Translations under genes and position numbers: made by a program | Shown here: positions 45,003 through 53,122 of the stretch, one piece after another | Position numbering within the stretch: the first letter of the stretch is position 1 | Layout: each line of letters opens with the position of its first letter | The notes under the pieces: generated by a model | Told to the model about the DNA's origin: nothing | Database searches by the model: none | The model's input: the letters and a program-made list of their open reading frames with translations, nothing else | Assembly (NCBI RefSeq): GCF_901827175.1 | Contig: NZ_LR594662.1 | Span: 2,356,001-2,420,000 of the forward strand | DNA from: Variovorax sp. RA8 | GTDB taxonomy: Bacteria > Pseudomonadota > Gammaproteobacteria > Burkholderiales > Burkholderiaceae_C | Direction: 5' to 3' | DNA length: 64,000 bases

Positions 45003-45905
45003 TCAGGTCTCGACCGGAACGGCCACACCGGCCATCTCGCATGAGTTGGCGGGCTCAGAGACGGTGGCGCGCTGCATGTCGCGCTTCCAGCGCAGGTCGT
45101 CGAACTCCGTGCCGCGGTGCATGGTGCAGCGGTTGTCCCAGATCAGCAGGTCGTGCTGGCGCCAGCGGTGGGTGTAGACAAACTGCCGTTGCGTGGCATG
45201 CGCTGTCAGCGTCTCCAGCAGCTCGGCGGCCTCGGCGTCGGGTAGGCCGAACACGCGGCCGGCGTGCGACGCCAGGTAGAGCGACTTTCGGCCGTTCTCG
45301 GGAATCGTGCGCACCATGACCTGGGGCACCGGCGGCAGCGCGGCGTGCTCCTCGTCCGAGAACGCGGTGAAGCCGAGTTTGGCGCGCGAGGTGAAGATCG
45401 AATGCTCCACGATCAGGCCGTCGATGCGCTTCTTCATCGTGTCCGGCAGCGCATCGTAGGCCGCACGCATATCGGCGAATTCGGTGTGGCCCCCGATGGG
45501 CGCTACCGTGCGGCCGTACAGCAGCGACGCCTTGGCAGGGATCTTGCGGAAGGTGCTGTCGGTGTGCCACAGGCGGTTGCCCAGCTGGAACATGCGCTGG
45601 CGGCTGGTTTCGCCCCAGACCCGGTTGTTGGCGTCAAGGTTGGAGACATCGGCGATGTCTTCGCGAATGCGCAATGCCTCGTCGGTGCGGTGCTTCTGGA
45701 TGGTGGTTTCCAGCGGGCCGAAGATTGTCGCGAAGTCGACATGTTGCTGTTGCGTCATCGTCTGCTCCGGAAAGATCAGCACGGCGTACTTCCAGAACGC
45801 CTGCTTGATCGCTTCCCGGTCTTCGAGCGACAGCGGCCGCGACAGGTCAACGTCGCCGATTTCGGCCACAAAGTTGGATGCAATGGGGTAGATGCTCAGC
45901 GCCAT
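45003..45905 (-). CDS. TauD/TfdA family Fe(II)/2-oxoglutarate dioxygenase (left arm)
   Basis: This 300-residue dioxygenase uses 2-oxoglutarate, O2 and Fe(II), typically to hydroxylate next to an ether or sulfonate and release an aldehyde. The metal triad is His114-x-Asp116 (RLWHTDSTFR) and His263 (CTMHRGTEFD), with the 2-oxoglutarate arginine at about 279. The length and the WHTDSTF context resemble TfdA/AtsK-like enzymes acting on phenoxy-acids or alkyl compounds. I chose the ATG at 45903-45905; an in-frame upstream ATG adds 29 residues without similarity. It is the first gene of the left operon; a TTGGCATGCCAG site is 62 bp upstream. Confidence 0.93.
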   Translation of the reverse strand: MALSIYPIASNFVAEIGDVDLSRPLSLEDREAIKQAFWKYAVLIFPEQTMTQQQHVDFATIFGPLETTIQKHRTDEALRIREDIADVSNLDANNRVWGETSRQRMFQLGNRLWHTDSTFRKIPAKASLLYGRTVAPIGGHTEFADMRAAYDALPDTMKKRIDGLIVEHSIFTSRAKLGFTAFSDEEHAALPPVPQVMVRTIPENGRKSLYLASHAGRVFGLPDAEAAELLETLTAHATQRQFVYTHRWRQHDLLIWDNRCTMHRGTEFDDLRWKRDMQRATVSEPANSCEMAGVAVPVET

Positions 45906-45966
45906 GGTCCTTGTCTCACTTCGTGTTTGCGATGCGATTTTCGCGTGGAACATTAGTGGAACACGG

Positions 45967-45978
45967 CTGGCATGCCAA
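45967..45978 (-). promoter_or_regulatory. predicted GntR operator, left dioxygenase operon
   Basis: On the minus strand this is TTGGCATGCCAG, identical over 12 bases to the centre of the palindrome upstream of the right dioxygenase gene (47763-47774) and in the same orientation relative to the gene. The core TGGCATGCCA is a perfect palindrome. It lies between the GntR gene and the dioxygenase gene it probably controls. Confidence 0.65.
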
Positions 45979-46058
45979 GTATTTGGGGGCAAACCCTTGG
46001 TCGCTCATCTGCGTGCGGACGAGCGCCTTTGCGAAAGGAGGGGAGGAGGTGCCTCGAA

Positions 46059-46805
46059 CTAGGGCCCCGGGTTTGACGCGCCCGGAAGCGTTGCCTTGGC
46101 GAACGCAAGCATGTAGTCGATCAGTTCGTCGGAGGCCTTGCCGGCAGCCTCCGCATCGCCCAGCACGACGGCCTTGGCCACCGCCAGATGCAAGCGCGCC
46201 GTATCGAGCAACTGTCGATCCTCATGCAGATGACAGAACCAGAATCGGCGCGAGACCGAATGAAGTGTCGTGGCGATGCCTGCAGCGACCGAGTTGCGTG
46301 CGCTGGAGGCCACGCAGCGGCTGCGCTGCGCATCGAGCCGCAGGAAGGCCCGCACATCCGAGTGCGCCACGGTATCCTCGATGGCTTTCGCCAGGGCTGC
46401 GATGGACTGTCGCTCTGCTGCGGTCGCACGTTGGGCCGCAGACCGTGCGATGAGGCGGTCGACTTCGCGCCGGGTCTCGAGCACCTGAAACTGCAGGCCC
46501 ACATCCACCGGGGTCACCACCACGCCGCGCCTGGGCATGATCTGCACCAAATACTCGCGCGAAAGGCGATGCAGGGCTTCGCGGGTGGGCGTCGTTCCGA
46601 TCCCGATGCGGCGGCTCAGGATCGCTTCTGACACCACCTCGCCCGGCGCGAGCTCCGCTGTGACGATCATCTCCTCCAGCTGCCGATACGCGTCTTGCAT
46701 GAGCGTTGTCGCGGCGGCGCCGTCCTGCTCCGTCCCCCGCCGCTGCGCGGCCACCGCAGACTTCATGACTTCAGTGTCGGCTGTCGCCGTCGCCGTCTTC
46801 TTCAT
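46059..46805 (-). CDS. GntR family regulator (FCD type), left arm
   Basis: This 248-residue regulator's winged helix reads YRQLEEMIVTAELAPGEVVS, ILSRRIGIGTTPTREALHRL and SREYLVQIMPRRGVVVTPVD, and the C-terminal FCD domain has AFLRLDAQRSRCVASSARN. It is a close paralogue of the divergent gene at 46952 (almost the same from YRxLEEMIVT to ETRRExDRL). I chose ATG 46803-46805; an ATG further upstream (46911-46913) would run into the divergent gene's promoter. It is followed on the same strand by the TauD-family operon. Confidence 0.9.
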   Translation of the reverse strand: MKKTATATADTEVMKSAVAAQRRGTEQDGAAATTLMQDAYRQLEEMIVTAELAPGEVVSEAILSRRIGIGTTPTREALHRLSREYLVQIMPRRGVVVTPVDVGLQFQVLETRREVDRLIARSAAQRATAAERQSIAALAKAIEDTVAHSDVRAFLRLDAQRSRCVASSARNSVAAGIATTLHSVSRRFWFCHLHEDRQLLDTARLHLAVAKAVVLGDAEAAGKASDELIDYMLAFAKATLPGASNPGP

Positions 46806-46951
46806 ACCTGCCACGCCTCTTCTGGTTTGCCGGCTCCGAAGGGTGCCGGACAGGCGGCGATTTTGCCCCGGTGACCTTGTCATCGCTATAGTCGCCGGCT
46901 TGGTCGGCCGCACGATGCTGCCGATATCTTAGGCATAAGCAAAAGGCGGAA

Positions 46952-47665
46952 ATGAAGATGGCGAGCGCTGCGGACAGCGTGATCAATCCAGGCAGCACGG
47001 CGGTCAGCCCCTCCAGCGACGGGGCGCAGAACACCCTGACAAGCGAAGCGTATCGACGACTGGAGGAGATGATCGTCACGCTGGAACTGGCACCCGGTTC
47101 GGTTGTATCGGAGGCCATCCTGAGCCGGCAGATCGACATCGGCACCACGCCGATTCGCGAGGCATTGCATCGCCTTTCGCGCGAGTATCTGGTGCAGATC
47201 ATGCCCAGGCGCGGCGTGGTGGTGACACCTGTCGATGTCCGCTTGCAGTTCGAGATTCTCGAAACGCGACGCGAGTTGGATCGTCTTCTCGCCGGAGCGG
47301 CGGCAAGCCGCGGCAGCAGCGCAGACAGGGCGGCGATCCAGTCACTGGTGGCGCCGACCGAAAAAGCGGCAGAGGCTCTGGATATCAAGGAGTTCCTGCG
47401 CCTCGACGCTCAACTCAACCTGCTGCTCGCGCGCGCGGCGCGCAACACCGTCGCGGCCGAAACCGTCGCGAGGCTCCATTCGATATCCAGGCGCTTCTGG
47501 TTCTTCCATCTCGATGCGCCGCGCGATCTGCCGGTCACGGCCCGATTCCACCTCGAAGTCGTTCGGGCTGTTGCTGCGGGCGACGCCGCCCGGGCGGCCC
47601 AGGCTTCCGATCGCCTGATCGACCACCTCGTCGAATTCGCAAAACAGACGTTGCCACACGCCTGA
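46952..47665 (+). CDS. GntR family regulator (FCD type), right arm
   Basis: This 237-residue paralogue of the gene at 46059 is transcribed away from it across a 146-bp intergenic region. Winged helix: YRRLEEMIVTLELAPGSVVS, LSRQIDIGTTPIREALHRL. FCD domain: KEFLRLDAQLNLLLARAARN and FHLEVVRAVAAGD. Near-identity in the DNA-binding half predicts a shared operator, which fits the matching 12-base sites in front of both dioxygenase genes; the more divergent effector domains could sense different ligands. Confidence 0.92.
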   Translation: MKMASAADSVINPGSTAVSPSSDGAQNTLTSEAYRRLEEMIVTLELAPGSVVSEAILSRQIDIGTTPIREALHRLSREYLVQIMPRRGVVVTPVDVRLQFEILETRRELDRLLAGAAASRGSSADRAAIQSLVAPTEKAAEALDIKEFLRLDAQLNLLLARAARNTVAAETVARLHSISRRFWFFHLDAPRDLPVTARFHLEVVRAVAAGDAARAAQASDRLIDHLVEFAKQTLPHA

Positions 47666-47756
47666 ATTTCGACTGGGGCCTTGCGCGCCGCCGGCTTCGG
47701 CGCCGGACTCGGGTTTACGAGCTTGCCAACTGGAAATTGTGGGCAATTTTGTTGGA

Positions 47757-47780
47757 ATATCATTGGCATGCCAGTGATAT
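47757..47780 (+). promoter_or_regulatory. predicted GntR operator, right dioxygenase operon
   Basis: A 24-bp palindrome with one mismatched base pair, centred on TTGGCATGCCAG (47763-47774), with arms ATATCA and TGATAT-like ends. TTGTGG at 47737-47742 and TATCAT at 47758-47763 form a possible promoter whose -10 overlaps the palindrome, so binding would repress the dioxygenase gene at 47863. Confidence 0.65.
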
Positions 47781-47862
47781 GCCAGAATCGTCCGGCCCCT
47801 GCGATGACTTGATCTTCAAGGCAGCAGGCGGGCGCTCCGTCCACTGTCCACCCTGAGGAAAT

Positions 47863-48804
47863 ATGGAACAAGCTGAAATCGTCGCGCGACCCGTGGTCAC
47901 GAAGCTCAACCCGGCGCTGGGCGCCGAAATCACAGGAATCGACCTTTCCCTGCCCCTGGATCCTGAGCAGATCCGGGAATTTCGCGATGCACTGGATACC
48001 TACGGTGTGCTGTGCTTTCGGGACCAGAAGCTCAGCGAGCAGCAGCAGATTGCCTTCACCGAGCAGTGGGGTTCGCTGGAAGATTTTCCGGAGGAGAACA
48101 AGACCGTCGCAGCGTCGACCGTCTACAACGTGGCCAATGTGTCGGCACAGGGCGAGCATCTTCCCGAGACCGACCATCGCGTGATCTTCCAGAAGGTCAA
48201 TGCGCTGTGGCATACCGACAGCTCCTATCGCTATGTGCCCGCATACGCCTCGCTGCTGTATGGCATCGAAGTGATGCCAGACGATGCCGTGGGAGGACGC
48301 ACGGGCTTCTCCAATATGGTGCTGGCTTACGAAGCGCTCCCGGACGACTTGAAGACCAGGATCGAGCCGCTGCACATGGTCCATTCGTATGAGCACGGCC
48401 GCCGGATGTTCGCTTCGCTGCCGCCGCTCTCAAACTTCGAGAAGAACGCCGTGCCCCCGGTCAGCCATCCGCTGGTGCGCGTTCATCCGGATGGTCGTCG
48501 CTCGCTCTTCATGACCGCCAACGCGGGCAACGAGATCAGCGGCATGCCTCTGGAGGAAGGCCAGGCCCTGCATCGCCAACTGGTCGAGCATGTCTCGCGA
48601 CCCGAGTTCTGCTACTTCCACAAGTGGAAGAAGGGCGACCTGGTCGTCTGGGACAACCGGACCACGCTGCACAAGGCCGAGGTCTACGACATGGGGCGCT
48701 ACCGGCGTGTCTTCCGCCGCACGACGCTGGCGGGCGACGGGCCCGTACTCGGCCCGTACTCGCAGGAAGTGCTGGCGCGGGCCAAGTACCCGTCCGCGAA
48801 ATAA
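47863..48804 (+). CDS. TauD/TfdA family Fe(II)/2-oxoglutarate dioxygenase (right arm)
   Basis: This 313-residue homologue of the left-arm dioxygenase has LNPALGAEITGIDLSLPLD and the iron triad His117-x-Asp119 (ALWHTDSSYR) and His270 (TTLHKAEVYD), with the 2-oxoglutarate arginine near 286 (RRVFRRTTL). The sequence between the two iron motifs differs strongly from the left enzyme, suggesting different substrates. The start at 47863 is supported by GAGGA. The SDR follows with an 11-bp gap. Confidence 0.93.
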   Translation: MEQAEIVARPVVTKLNPALGAEITGIDLSLPLDPEQIREFRDALDTYGVLCFRDQKLSEQQQIAFTEQWGSLEDFPEENKTVAASTVYNVANVSAQGEHLPETDHRVIFQKVNALWHTDSSYRYVPAYASLLYGIEVMPDDAVGGRTGFSNMVLAYEALPDDLKTRIEPLHMVHSYEHGRRMFASLPPLSNFEKNAVPPVSHPLVRVHPDGRRSLFMTANAGNEISGMPLEEGQALHRQLVEHVSRPEFCYFHKWKKGDLVVWDNRTTLHKAEVYDMGRYRRVFRRTTLAGDGPVLGPYSQEVLARAKYPSAK

Positions 48805-48815
48805 GGAGCCGCGCG

Positions 48816-49526
48816 ATGCTCTTCGATTTCTGCGGCAAGGCCGCGCTCGTCTCCGGCGGCACGAGCGGCATCGGCCTCGCGATTGCCGAGGCGCTGCGCG
48901 ATGCAGGCTGTGCCGTCACCGGCGCCGGCCTGATCGGCAAGGAGCCGCCTGGTGCATCCGGGATCGCGTTCGAGGCCATGGACGTGACCGACGCCAGCTC
49001 GATAGACCGCGTGGTCGCGAAGTGCCCGACGCTGGACATCGTGGTCAACGCCGCCGGTGTCATCCGCCGCGGCGAGGAGCATGACCCCGAGGTGTTCCGG
49101 CAAGTGATCGACATCAACCTGAACGGCGCAATGCGAGTGGCCGCCGCGACGCGGCAGCGTCTGGCCGCGAGTGGTGGCAGCCTGGTCAACATCGCCTCGA
49201 TGCTCAGCTTCTTCGGCGGCGGGCTGGTGCCGGCGTACAGCGCCAGCAAGGGCGGCATTGCGCAACTGACCAAGAGCCTGGCGATCGCCTGGGCAGCCGA
49301 TGGCGTCCGCGTCAACGCGGTGGCGCCGGGATGGATCGCCACGCCGCTGACCCAGGGGCTGCAGGACGACGCTGCGCGCAGTGCCGCGGTGATATCTCGC
49401 ACCCCCATGGGCCGATGGGGCCGGCCCGAGGACATCGCGGGCCCGGTGATGTTCCTTTGCTCGAGCTCTGCTGCCTTCGTCACCGGCATCGTGCTGCCCG
49501 TCGACGGCGGCTATCTCGTCGCCTGA
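48816..49526 (+). CDS. SDR family oxidoreductase
   Basis: A 236-residue classical SDR with LVSGGTSGIGLAIAEALRDAG, IVVNAAGVIRRG, catalytic serine in LVNIASMLSFFGGG, YSASKGG active site and VNAVAPGWIATPL. The short segment between the second strand and the fourth (AFEAMDVTDASSIDRVV) is compact, giving a somewhat short enzyme. AAGGAG precedes the ATG at 48816. It probably oxidises an alcohol made in the right-arm pathway. Confidence 0.92.
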   Translation: MLFDFCGKAALVSGGTSGIGLAIAEALRDAGCAVTGAGLIGKEPPGASGIAFEAMDVTDASSIDRVVAKCPTLDIVVNAAGVIRRGEEHDPEVFRQVIDINLNGAMRVAAATRQRLAASGGSLVNIASMLSFFGGGLVPAYSASKGGIAQLTKSLAIAWAADGVRVNAVAPGWIATPLTQGLQDDAARSAAVISRTPMGRWGRPEDIAGPVMFLCSSSAAFVTGIVLPVDGGYLVA

Positions 49527-49550
49527 TTTCCAACAACGAAAACCTCAACG

Positions 49551-50126
49551 ATGAACACTTCGACCCTTCCTGCGGCACCGATTCCGGATGACGCCGCCCC
49601 CTCGCGCGCCGGCGGGCTCGATATGTCCCGCATGCCCTACCAGCTCCCGTTTCCGCAAGGCGTCGCGAACGAGATCGTCGTCGACGCCGTCGTCCCGGAG
49701 GATGAGCGCGTGTGGGTGCCACAGATGGAGAACGTCTGGTTCCGTCCGCTGTGCCTCAATACCGTGCAGGGCTATTGGGTCAACCTCTTGCGTGTGCGCA
49801 AATCCGGCGTGTTGAGCCGGCATCGCCATCCGGCGCCGGTGCATGGCGTGGTGTTGCGCGGTGCATGGCACTACCTGGAGCACGACTGGAAGGCGAAGGA
49901 AGGCTCGTATGTCTTCGAGCCGCCCGGCGAGACGCACACGCTGGTCGTGCCCGAGGACGTGCCCGAGATGATCACGCTCTTCCACATCACTGGCGCCATG
50001 ATTTATGTCGATCCTTTCGGCCGCCAGACCGGCTACGAAGACGTCTTCACCAAGATCGACATGTGTCGCGCTCACTACACGGCCTGCGGCCTGGGCGCCG
50101 AGTACGTCGACCAGTTCATTCGCTGA
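49551..50126 (+). CDS. 2,4'-dihydroxyacetophenone dioxygenase-like cupin
   Basis: This 191-residue single-domain cupin matches the DAD family, iron enzymes that cleave the bond between two carbonyl carbons of hydroxy-acetophenones to give two acids. The first cupin motif is SGVLSRHRHPAPVHGVVLRG (His91, His93, His98) and the second EGSYVFEPPGETHTLVV (Glu123, His129). An N-terminal extension (WVPQMENVWFRPLCLN) is typical. The reaction in this operon may be on another diketone or acyloin; no aromatic-pathway genes are adjacent. Confidence 0.85.
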   Translation: MNTSTLPAAPIPDDAAPSRAGGLDMSRMPYQLPFPQGVANEIVVDAVVPEDERVWVPQMENVWFRPLCLNTVQGYWVNLLRVRKSGVLSRHRHPAPVHGVVLRGAWHYLEHDWKAKEGSYVFEPPGETHTLVVPEDVPEMITLFHITGAMIYVDPFGRQTGYEDVFTKIDMCRAHYTACGLGAEYVDQFIR

Positions 50127-50172
50127 ACGCGATCGAGATCTTCAAGCTTCGAACCACCACCGAGACAAACCC

Positions 50173-51144
50173 ATGATTCAATTTAACCGCCGCACCGTCA
50201 TCGCCTCCATGGTGCTCGCCGCCGCCTCGTTCGCCCCAGGGCTCGCGCTCGCAGCTGACTATCCGAGCCGCCCGATCGAGCTGGTCGTTCCCTTCCAGGC
50301 GGGCGGCGGAACCGATGCGGTGGCGCGCGCATTCGGCGTCGCGGCGCAAAAGCACTTTCCGAAGGGTGTCGTTGTCGTCAACAAGTCCGGCGCGAGTGGT
50401 GGCATCGGATGGAACCACATGATGAACGCCAAGCCCGATGGCTACACGCTGGGTATCGTCACGGTCGAGATGGTGATCCTGCCGCACCTCAACCTCTTCA
50501 ATCGCACCTACGCCGACGTCACGCCGATCGCACAGCTCAACGCCGATCCGGCATCGATCATCGTGCGGGCCGACTCGCCCTACAAGACCATCGATGACTT
50601 CATCGCTGCGGCACGCAAGGAGCCCGGCAAGATGGCGATGGGCACCTCCGGCAACGGTTCGATCTACGACATCGCCGCCGCTGCCTTCGAAGAGAAGACC
50701 CAGTTGCAATTCAACCGTATCCCGTACCAGGGCGCTGCGCCTTCGATCCTCTCGCTGCTGAGCAGTCAGATCGATGCGGTGACGGCCAGCCCTGGAGAGG
50801 TGGCTGCCCACGTGGCCGCCGGCAAGCTGCGCATCCTGGCCGTGATGGCGGACAAGCGCCTCGACGAGTTCAAGGACGTCCCGACGATGAAGGAAAAGAA
50901 CGTCGACCTTTCGATCGGAACCTGGCGCGGCATCATGGGGCCGAAGGGCCTGCCGCCGGAGGTCGTGAAGATGCTCAGGACCTCGGTCGCGGAGATTGCG
51001 AAGGAACCGGAACTCCAAAACGCCTTGAAGAAGTTGAACCTTGGGTATGTCTATGCCGACGACGAGGGCTTCAAGGCTGTGATGGCGCGCGACAACAAGG
51101 TCTTCAAGGATATGATCCCTCGTCTCAAGATCGTGACCAACTGA
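50173..51144 (+). CDS. Bug/TctC family periplasmic substrate-binding protein
   Basis: This 323-residue orphan receptor has signal peptide ..VIASMVLAAASFAPGLALA, then ADYPSRPIELVVPFQAGGGTDAVAR, the loop MAMGTSGNGSIYDIAAAAF, PYQGAAPSILSLLSSQID and TWRGIMGPKGLPPEVVKML. It starts at the ATG at 50173, 46 bp after the cupin gene, and is the last gene of the right arm. It shares the operon with a dioxygenase but has no membrane partners here; the complete TRAP system is in the opposite arm. Confidence 0.93.
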   Translation: MIQFNRRTVIASMVLAAASFAPGLALAADYPSRPIELVVPFQAGGGTDAVARAFGVAAQKHFPKGVVVVNKSGASGGIGWNHMMNAKPDGYTLGIVTVEMVILPHLNLFNRTYADVTPIAQLNADPASIIVRADSPYKTIDDFIAAARKEPGKMAMGTSGNGSIYDIAAAAFEEKTQLQFNRIPYQGAAPSILSLLSSQIDAVTASPGEVAAHVAAGKLRILAVMADKRLDEFKDVPTMKEKNVDLSIGTWRGIMGPKGLPPEVVKMLRTSVAEIAKEPELQNALKKLNLGYVYADDEGFKAVMARDNKVFKDMIPRLKIVTN

Positions 51145-52030
51145 TTCCGCGGGGCCGCGGCCTGGCGCACCTTCCCACTGTGTTCCCGACAGGGGAAGGG
51201 GAAGCGTCTTCGCGTGGACCTGGCGGGATCCTTGAGCTCCTCCTGCGGTGCTCAGAGAATCTCCGCCAGTCCAACGTCCTAGTCGAGAATGTCCGCAGCC
51301 TTGGCAATCTTGCGCACACTGTTCGGCGATCGCTCGTCACCGGCCGCAAGTGGGAACGCTCGGCCTTCGGCGGCGCGCGTGAAGGTGCTGTATTGACGTC
51401 AAGCGGGCCGTGCTGCGGCGAGGTCCGTAGCAAGGCCCATCTTGCCCTCGGCGACGGAATTTCGCGCGTGGCAATGAGTGCTGCTGCGGTCAGTTTGGCA
51501 AGAGGGCGTTGAACGGCTTCTTTGCGAAAACTCGGTGCCCATGGGAACGAGGCAACGTCGCACGATTCAGCGGGTCCGGAAGCAAAAGCCACGATCACCG
51601 TGGGCCGGCGGTTGGAGCCTGGCCAGTGGTCTGCGCCTTGCCGCGCTCCACTGCTTCTTGATCACGTCGTCCTTCTTCTGGGCTGTCGTCCATCAGCCTC
51701 GGCTTCGCGAGCTCGCTCGACGTCGTCGATCTCGTCGGTGAGATCACCGCGACTGTACTTGTCTTACGGGGAAGAGCAGCAAAGAAGCGATGTAGCTGAT
51801 GCTGAGGCCAGCCACTCTTGAGTCATGCGGTGGCGGGGGAGCGTCCCCCAGCCAAGCACCATGGGCTTTCCATCGCCGCCGACGATCACCCAGACCGTTC
51901 CCACAGAGCGTTTCCTTGAGCGGCTCCAGCGCCGTCTGCAGAAAGCTCGCGGCTGCGAGGCCCTACAGCATGGGGTTGGCCAGCAAGGCTTTGAAATCTC
52001 AAGCCGGACTGACGAGCAGCGTTGATGCCG
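51145..52030. other. gene-free, probably degraded region
   Basis: Nearly 900 bp between two Bug-containing operons hold no gene I can support. Short frames with protein-like stretches occur (for example DERSPNSVRKIAKAADILD on the minus strand ending near 51284, and AKATITVGRRLEPGQW on the plus strand near 51590), but none has a start, a family or adequate length. It may be the remains of one or two genes. Confidence 0.5.
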
Positions 52031-52035
52031 CGGAA

Positions 52036-52073
52036 TTGACTTGGCCAGGAAGATTGCTATAGTCCTATATAGC
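52036..52073 (+). promoter_or_regulatory. promoter and 18-bp operator of the GntR/UTRA regulon, site 1
   Basis: TTGACT (52036-52041), a 16-bp spacer and TATAGT (52058-52063) form a good sigma-70 promoter for the Bug gene at 52131. GCTATAGTCCTATATAGC (52056-52073) overlaps the -10; its arms GCTATA and TATAGC are exact inverted repeats around GTCCTA. The same sequence with three changes stands at 59779-59796, next to the GntR gene. Overlap with the -10 predicts repression. Confidence 0.75.
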
Positions 52074-52130
52074 TTTAGATGAAATTGATGTCTGAGGCGA
52101 TCCGACAGACCTTATCAAGGAGACAAGTTC

Positions 52131-53111
52131 ATGAAATCTTTCTGGAAGCGACGTGTAGCAGCCGGCTCGGCTGCGCTCCTGGCGCTATTCAACGGCGCGG
52201 CGTCAGCGCAGGCGTTCCCTACCAAGCCGATACGCATCGTTGTGCCTTACACGGCCGGGGGCACCACTGACATGCTGGCGCGAACGGTGGGTCGCCATCT
52301 CAACGACAAATGGGGTCAACCGGTGGTGGTAGAAAACCGTCCCGGTGCCAACGGCATGATCGGCATGGACGCGGTGGCCAAAGCGCCGGCAGACGGCTAC
52401 ACGCTCGGACTCGCGTCGCCCGGCACGCACGCGATCAACCAGTCCCTCTACGAAAAGCTGCCGCACGACCCGATCAAGGACTTCCAGCCGATCTCGCTCT
52501 TGGTGGAGGCGCCAATGGGACTGGTCGTGAACGCCGCGGTGCCGGTGAACTCGGTGCAGGACCTGATCAAGCTGGCCAAGGCCAAGCCGGGCAAGCTCAG
52601 CTTCGCTTCTGGAGGAACGGGTTCGTCGCAGCACATGGCCTACGAGTTGTTCCGCGCGGCCACCGGCATCGAGGCCGTTCACGTGCCATACAAGGGGGGC
52701 GGGGCCGCATACACCGATTTGGTAGGCGGGCAAGTGGAAGTCATGTTCGACGCAGTCCAGCAGGCGCTACCTCATGTGAAAGCCGGCAAGCTCAAGTTGC
52801 TTGCAGTGGCCTCGCCCCAGCGTCTCGCCCTGCTGCCCGACACGCCGACCGTCGCAGAATCGGGCGTACCCGGCTTCGAGACGCAATCCTGGTATGGCCT
52901 CGTGGCCCCGGCGGGCGTGCCTAAACCTGTGCTCGATCAGCTGGCTGCCGGCATTGCCGCTGCGATCGACGCCCCGGAAGTGAAGCGCAACCTGTTGAGC
53001 ATCGGACTCGTTCCCGCCGCCCGAGGCCCGCAGCAGTTCACCACTCACATTCGCTCCGAAACAGACAAGTACGGCAAGGTCATCAAAGCCGCGAACATCA
53101 AGCCCGAGTGA
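52131..53111 (+). CDS. Bug/TctC family periplasmic substrate-binding protein
   Basis: This 326-residue orphan receptor has signal peptide RRVAAGSAALLALFNGAASA, then QAFPTKPIRIVVPYTAGGTTDMLAR, NRPGANGMIGMDAVAKAPADG, the loop KLSFASGGTGSSQHMAYELF, HVPYKGGGAAYTDLVGGQVE and SWYGLVAPAGVPKPVLDQL. It is the first gene of the right-going half of the GntR/UTRA regulon. AAGGAGA precedes the ATG at 52131. No TctA/TctB genes are in the window, so transport must use a permease encoded elsewhere. Confidence 0.94.
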   Translation: MKSFWKRRVAAGSAALLALFNGAASAQAFPTKPIRIVVPYTAGGTTDMLARTVGRHLNDKWGQPVVVENRPGANGMIGMDAVAKAPADGYTLGLASPGTHAINQSLYEKLPHDPIKDFQPISLLVEAPMGLVVNAAVPVNSVQDLIKLAKAKPGKLSFASGGTGSSQHMAYELFRAATGIEAVHVPYKGGGAAYTDLVGGQVEVMFDAVQQALPHVKAGKLKLLAVASPQRLALLPDTPTVAESGVPGFETQSWYGLVAPAGVPKPVLDQLAAGIAAAIDAPEVKRNLLSIGLVPAARGPQQFTTHIRSETDKYGKVIKAANIKPE

Positions 53112-53122
53112 GAGAGCTTTCC

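Noticed and set aside
46922..46941. Third GntR site (ATATCTTAGGCAT) between the paralogous regulators
   Set aside because: Only one half resembles the ATATCATTGGCATGCCAG sites and the palindrome is lost; too weak to list.
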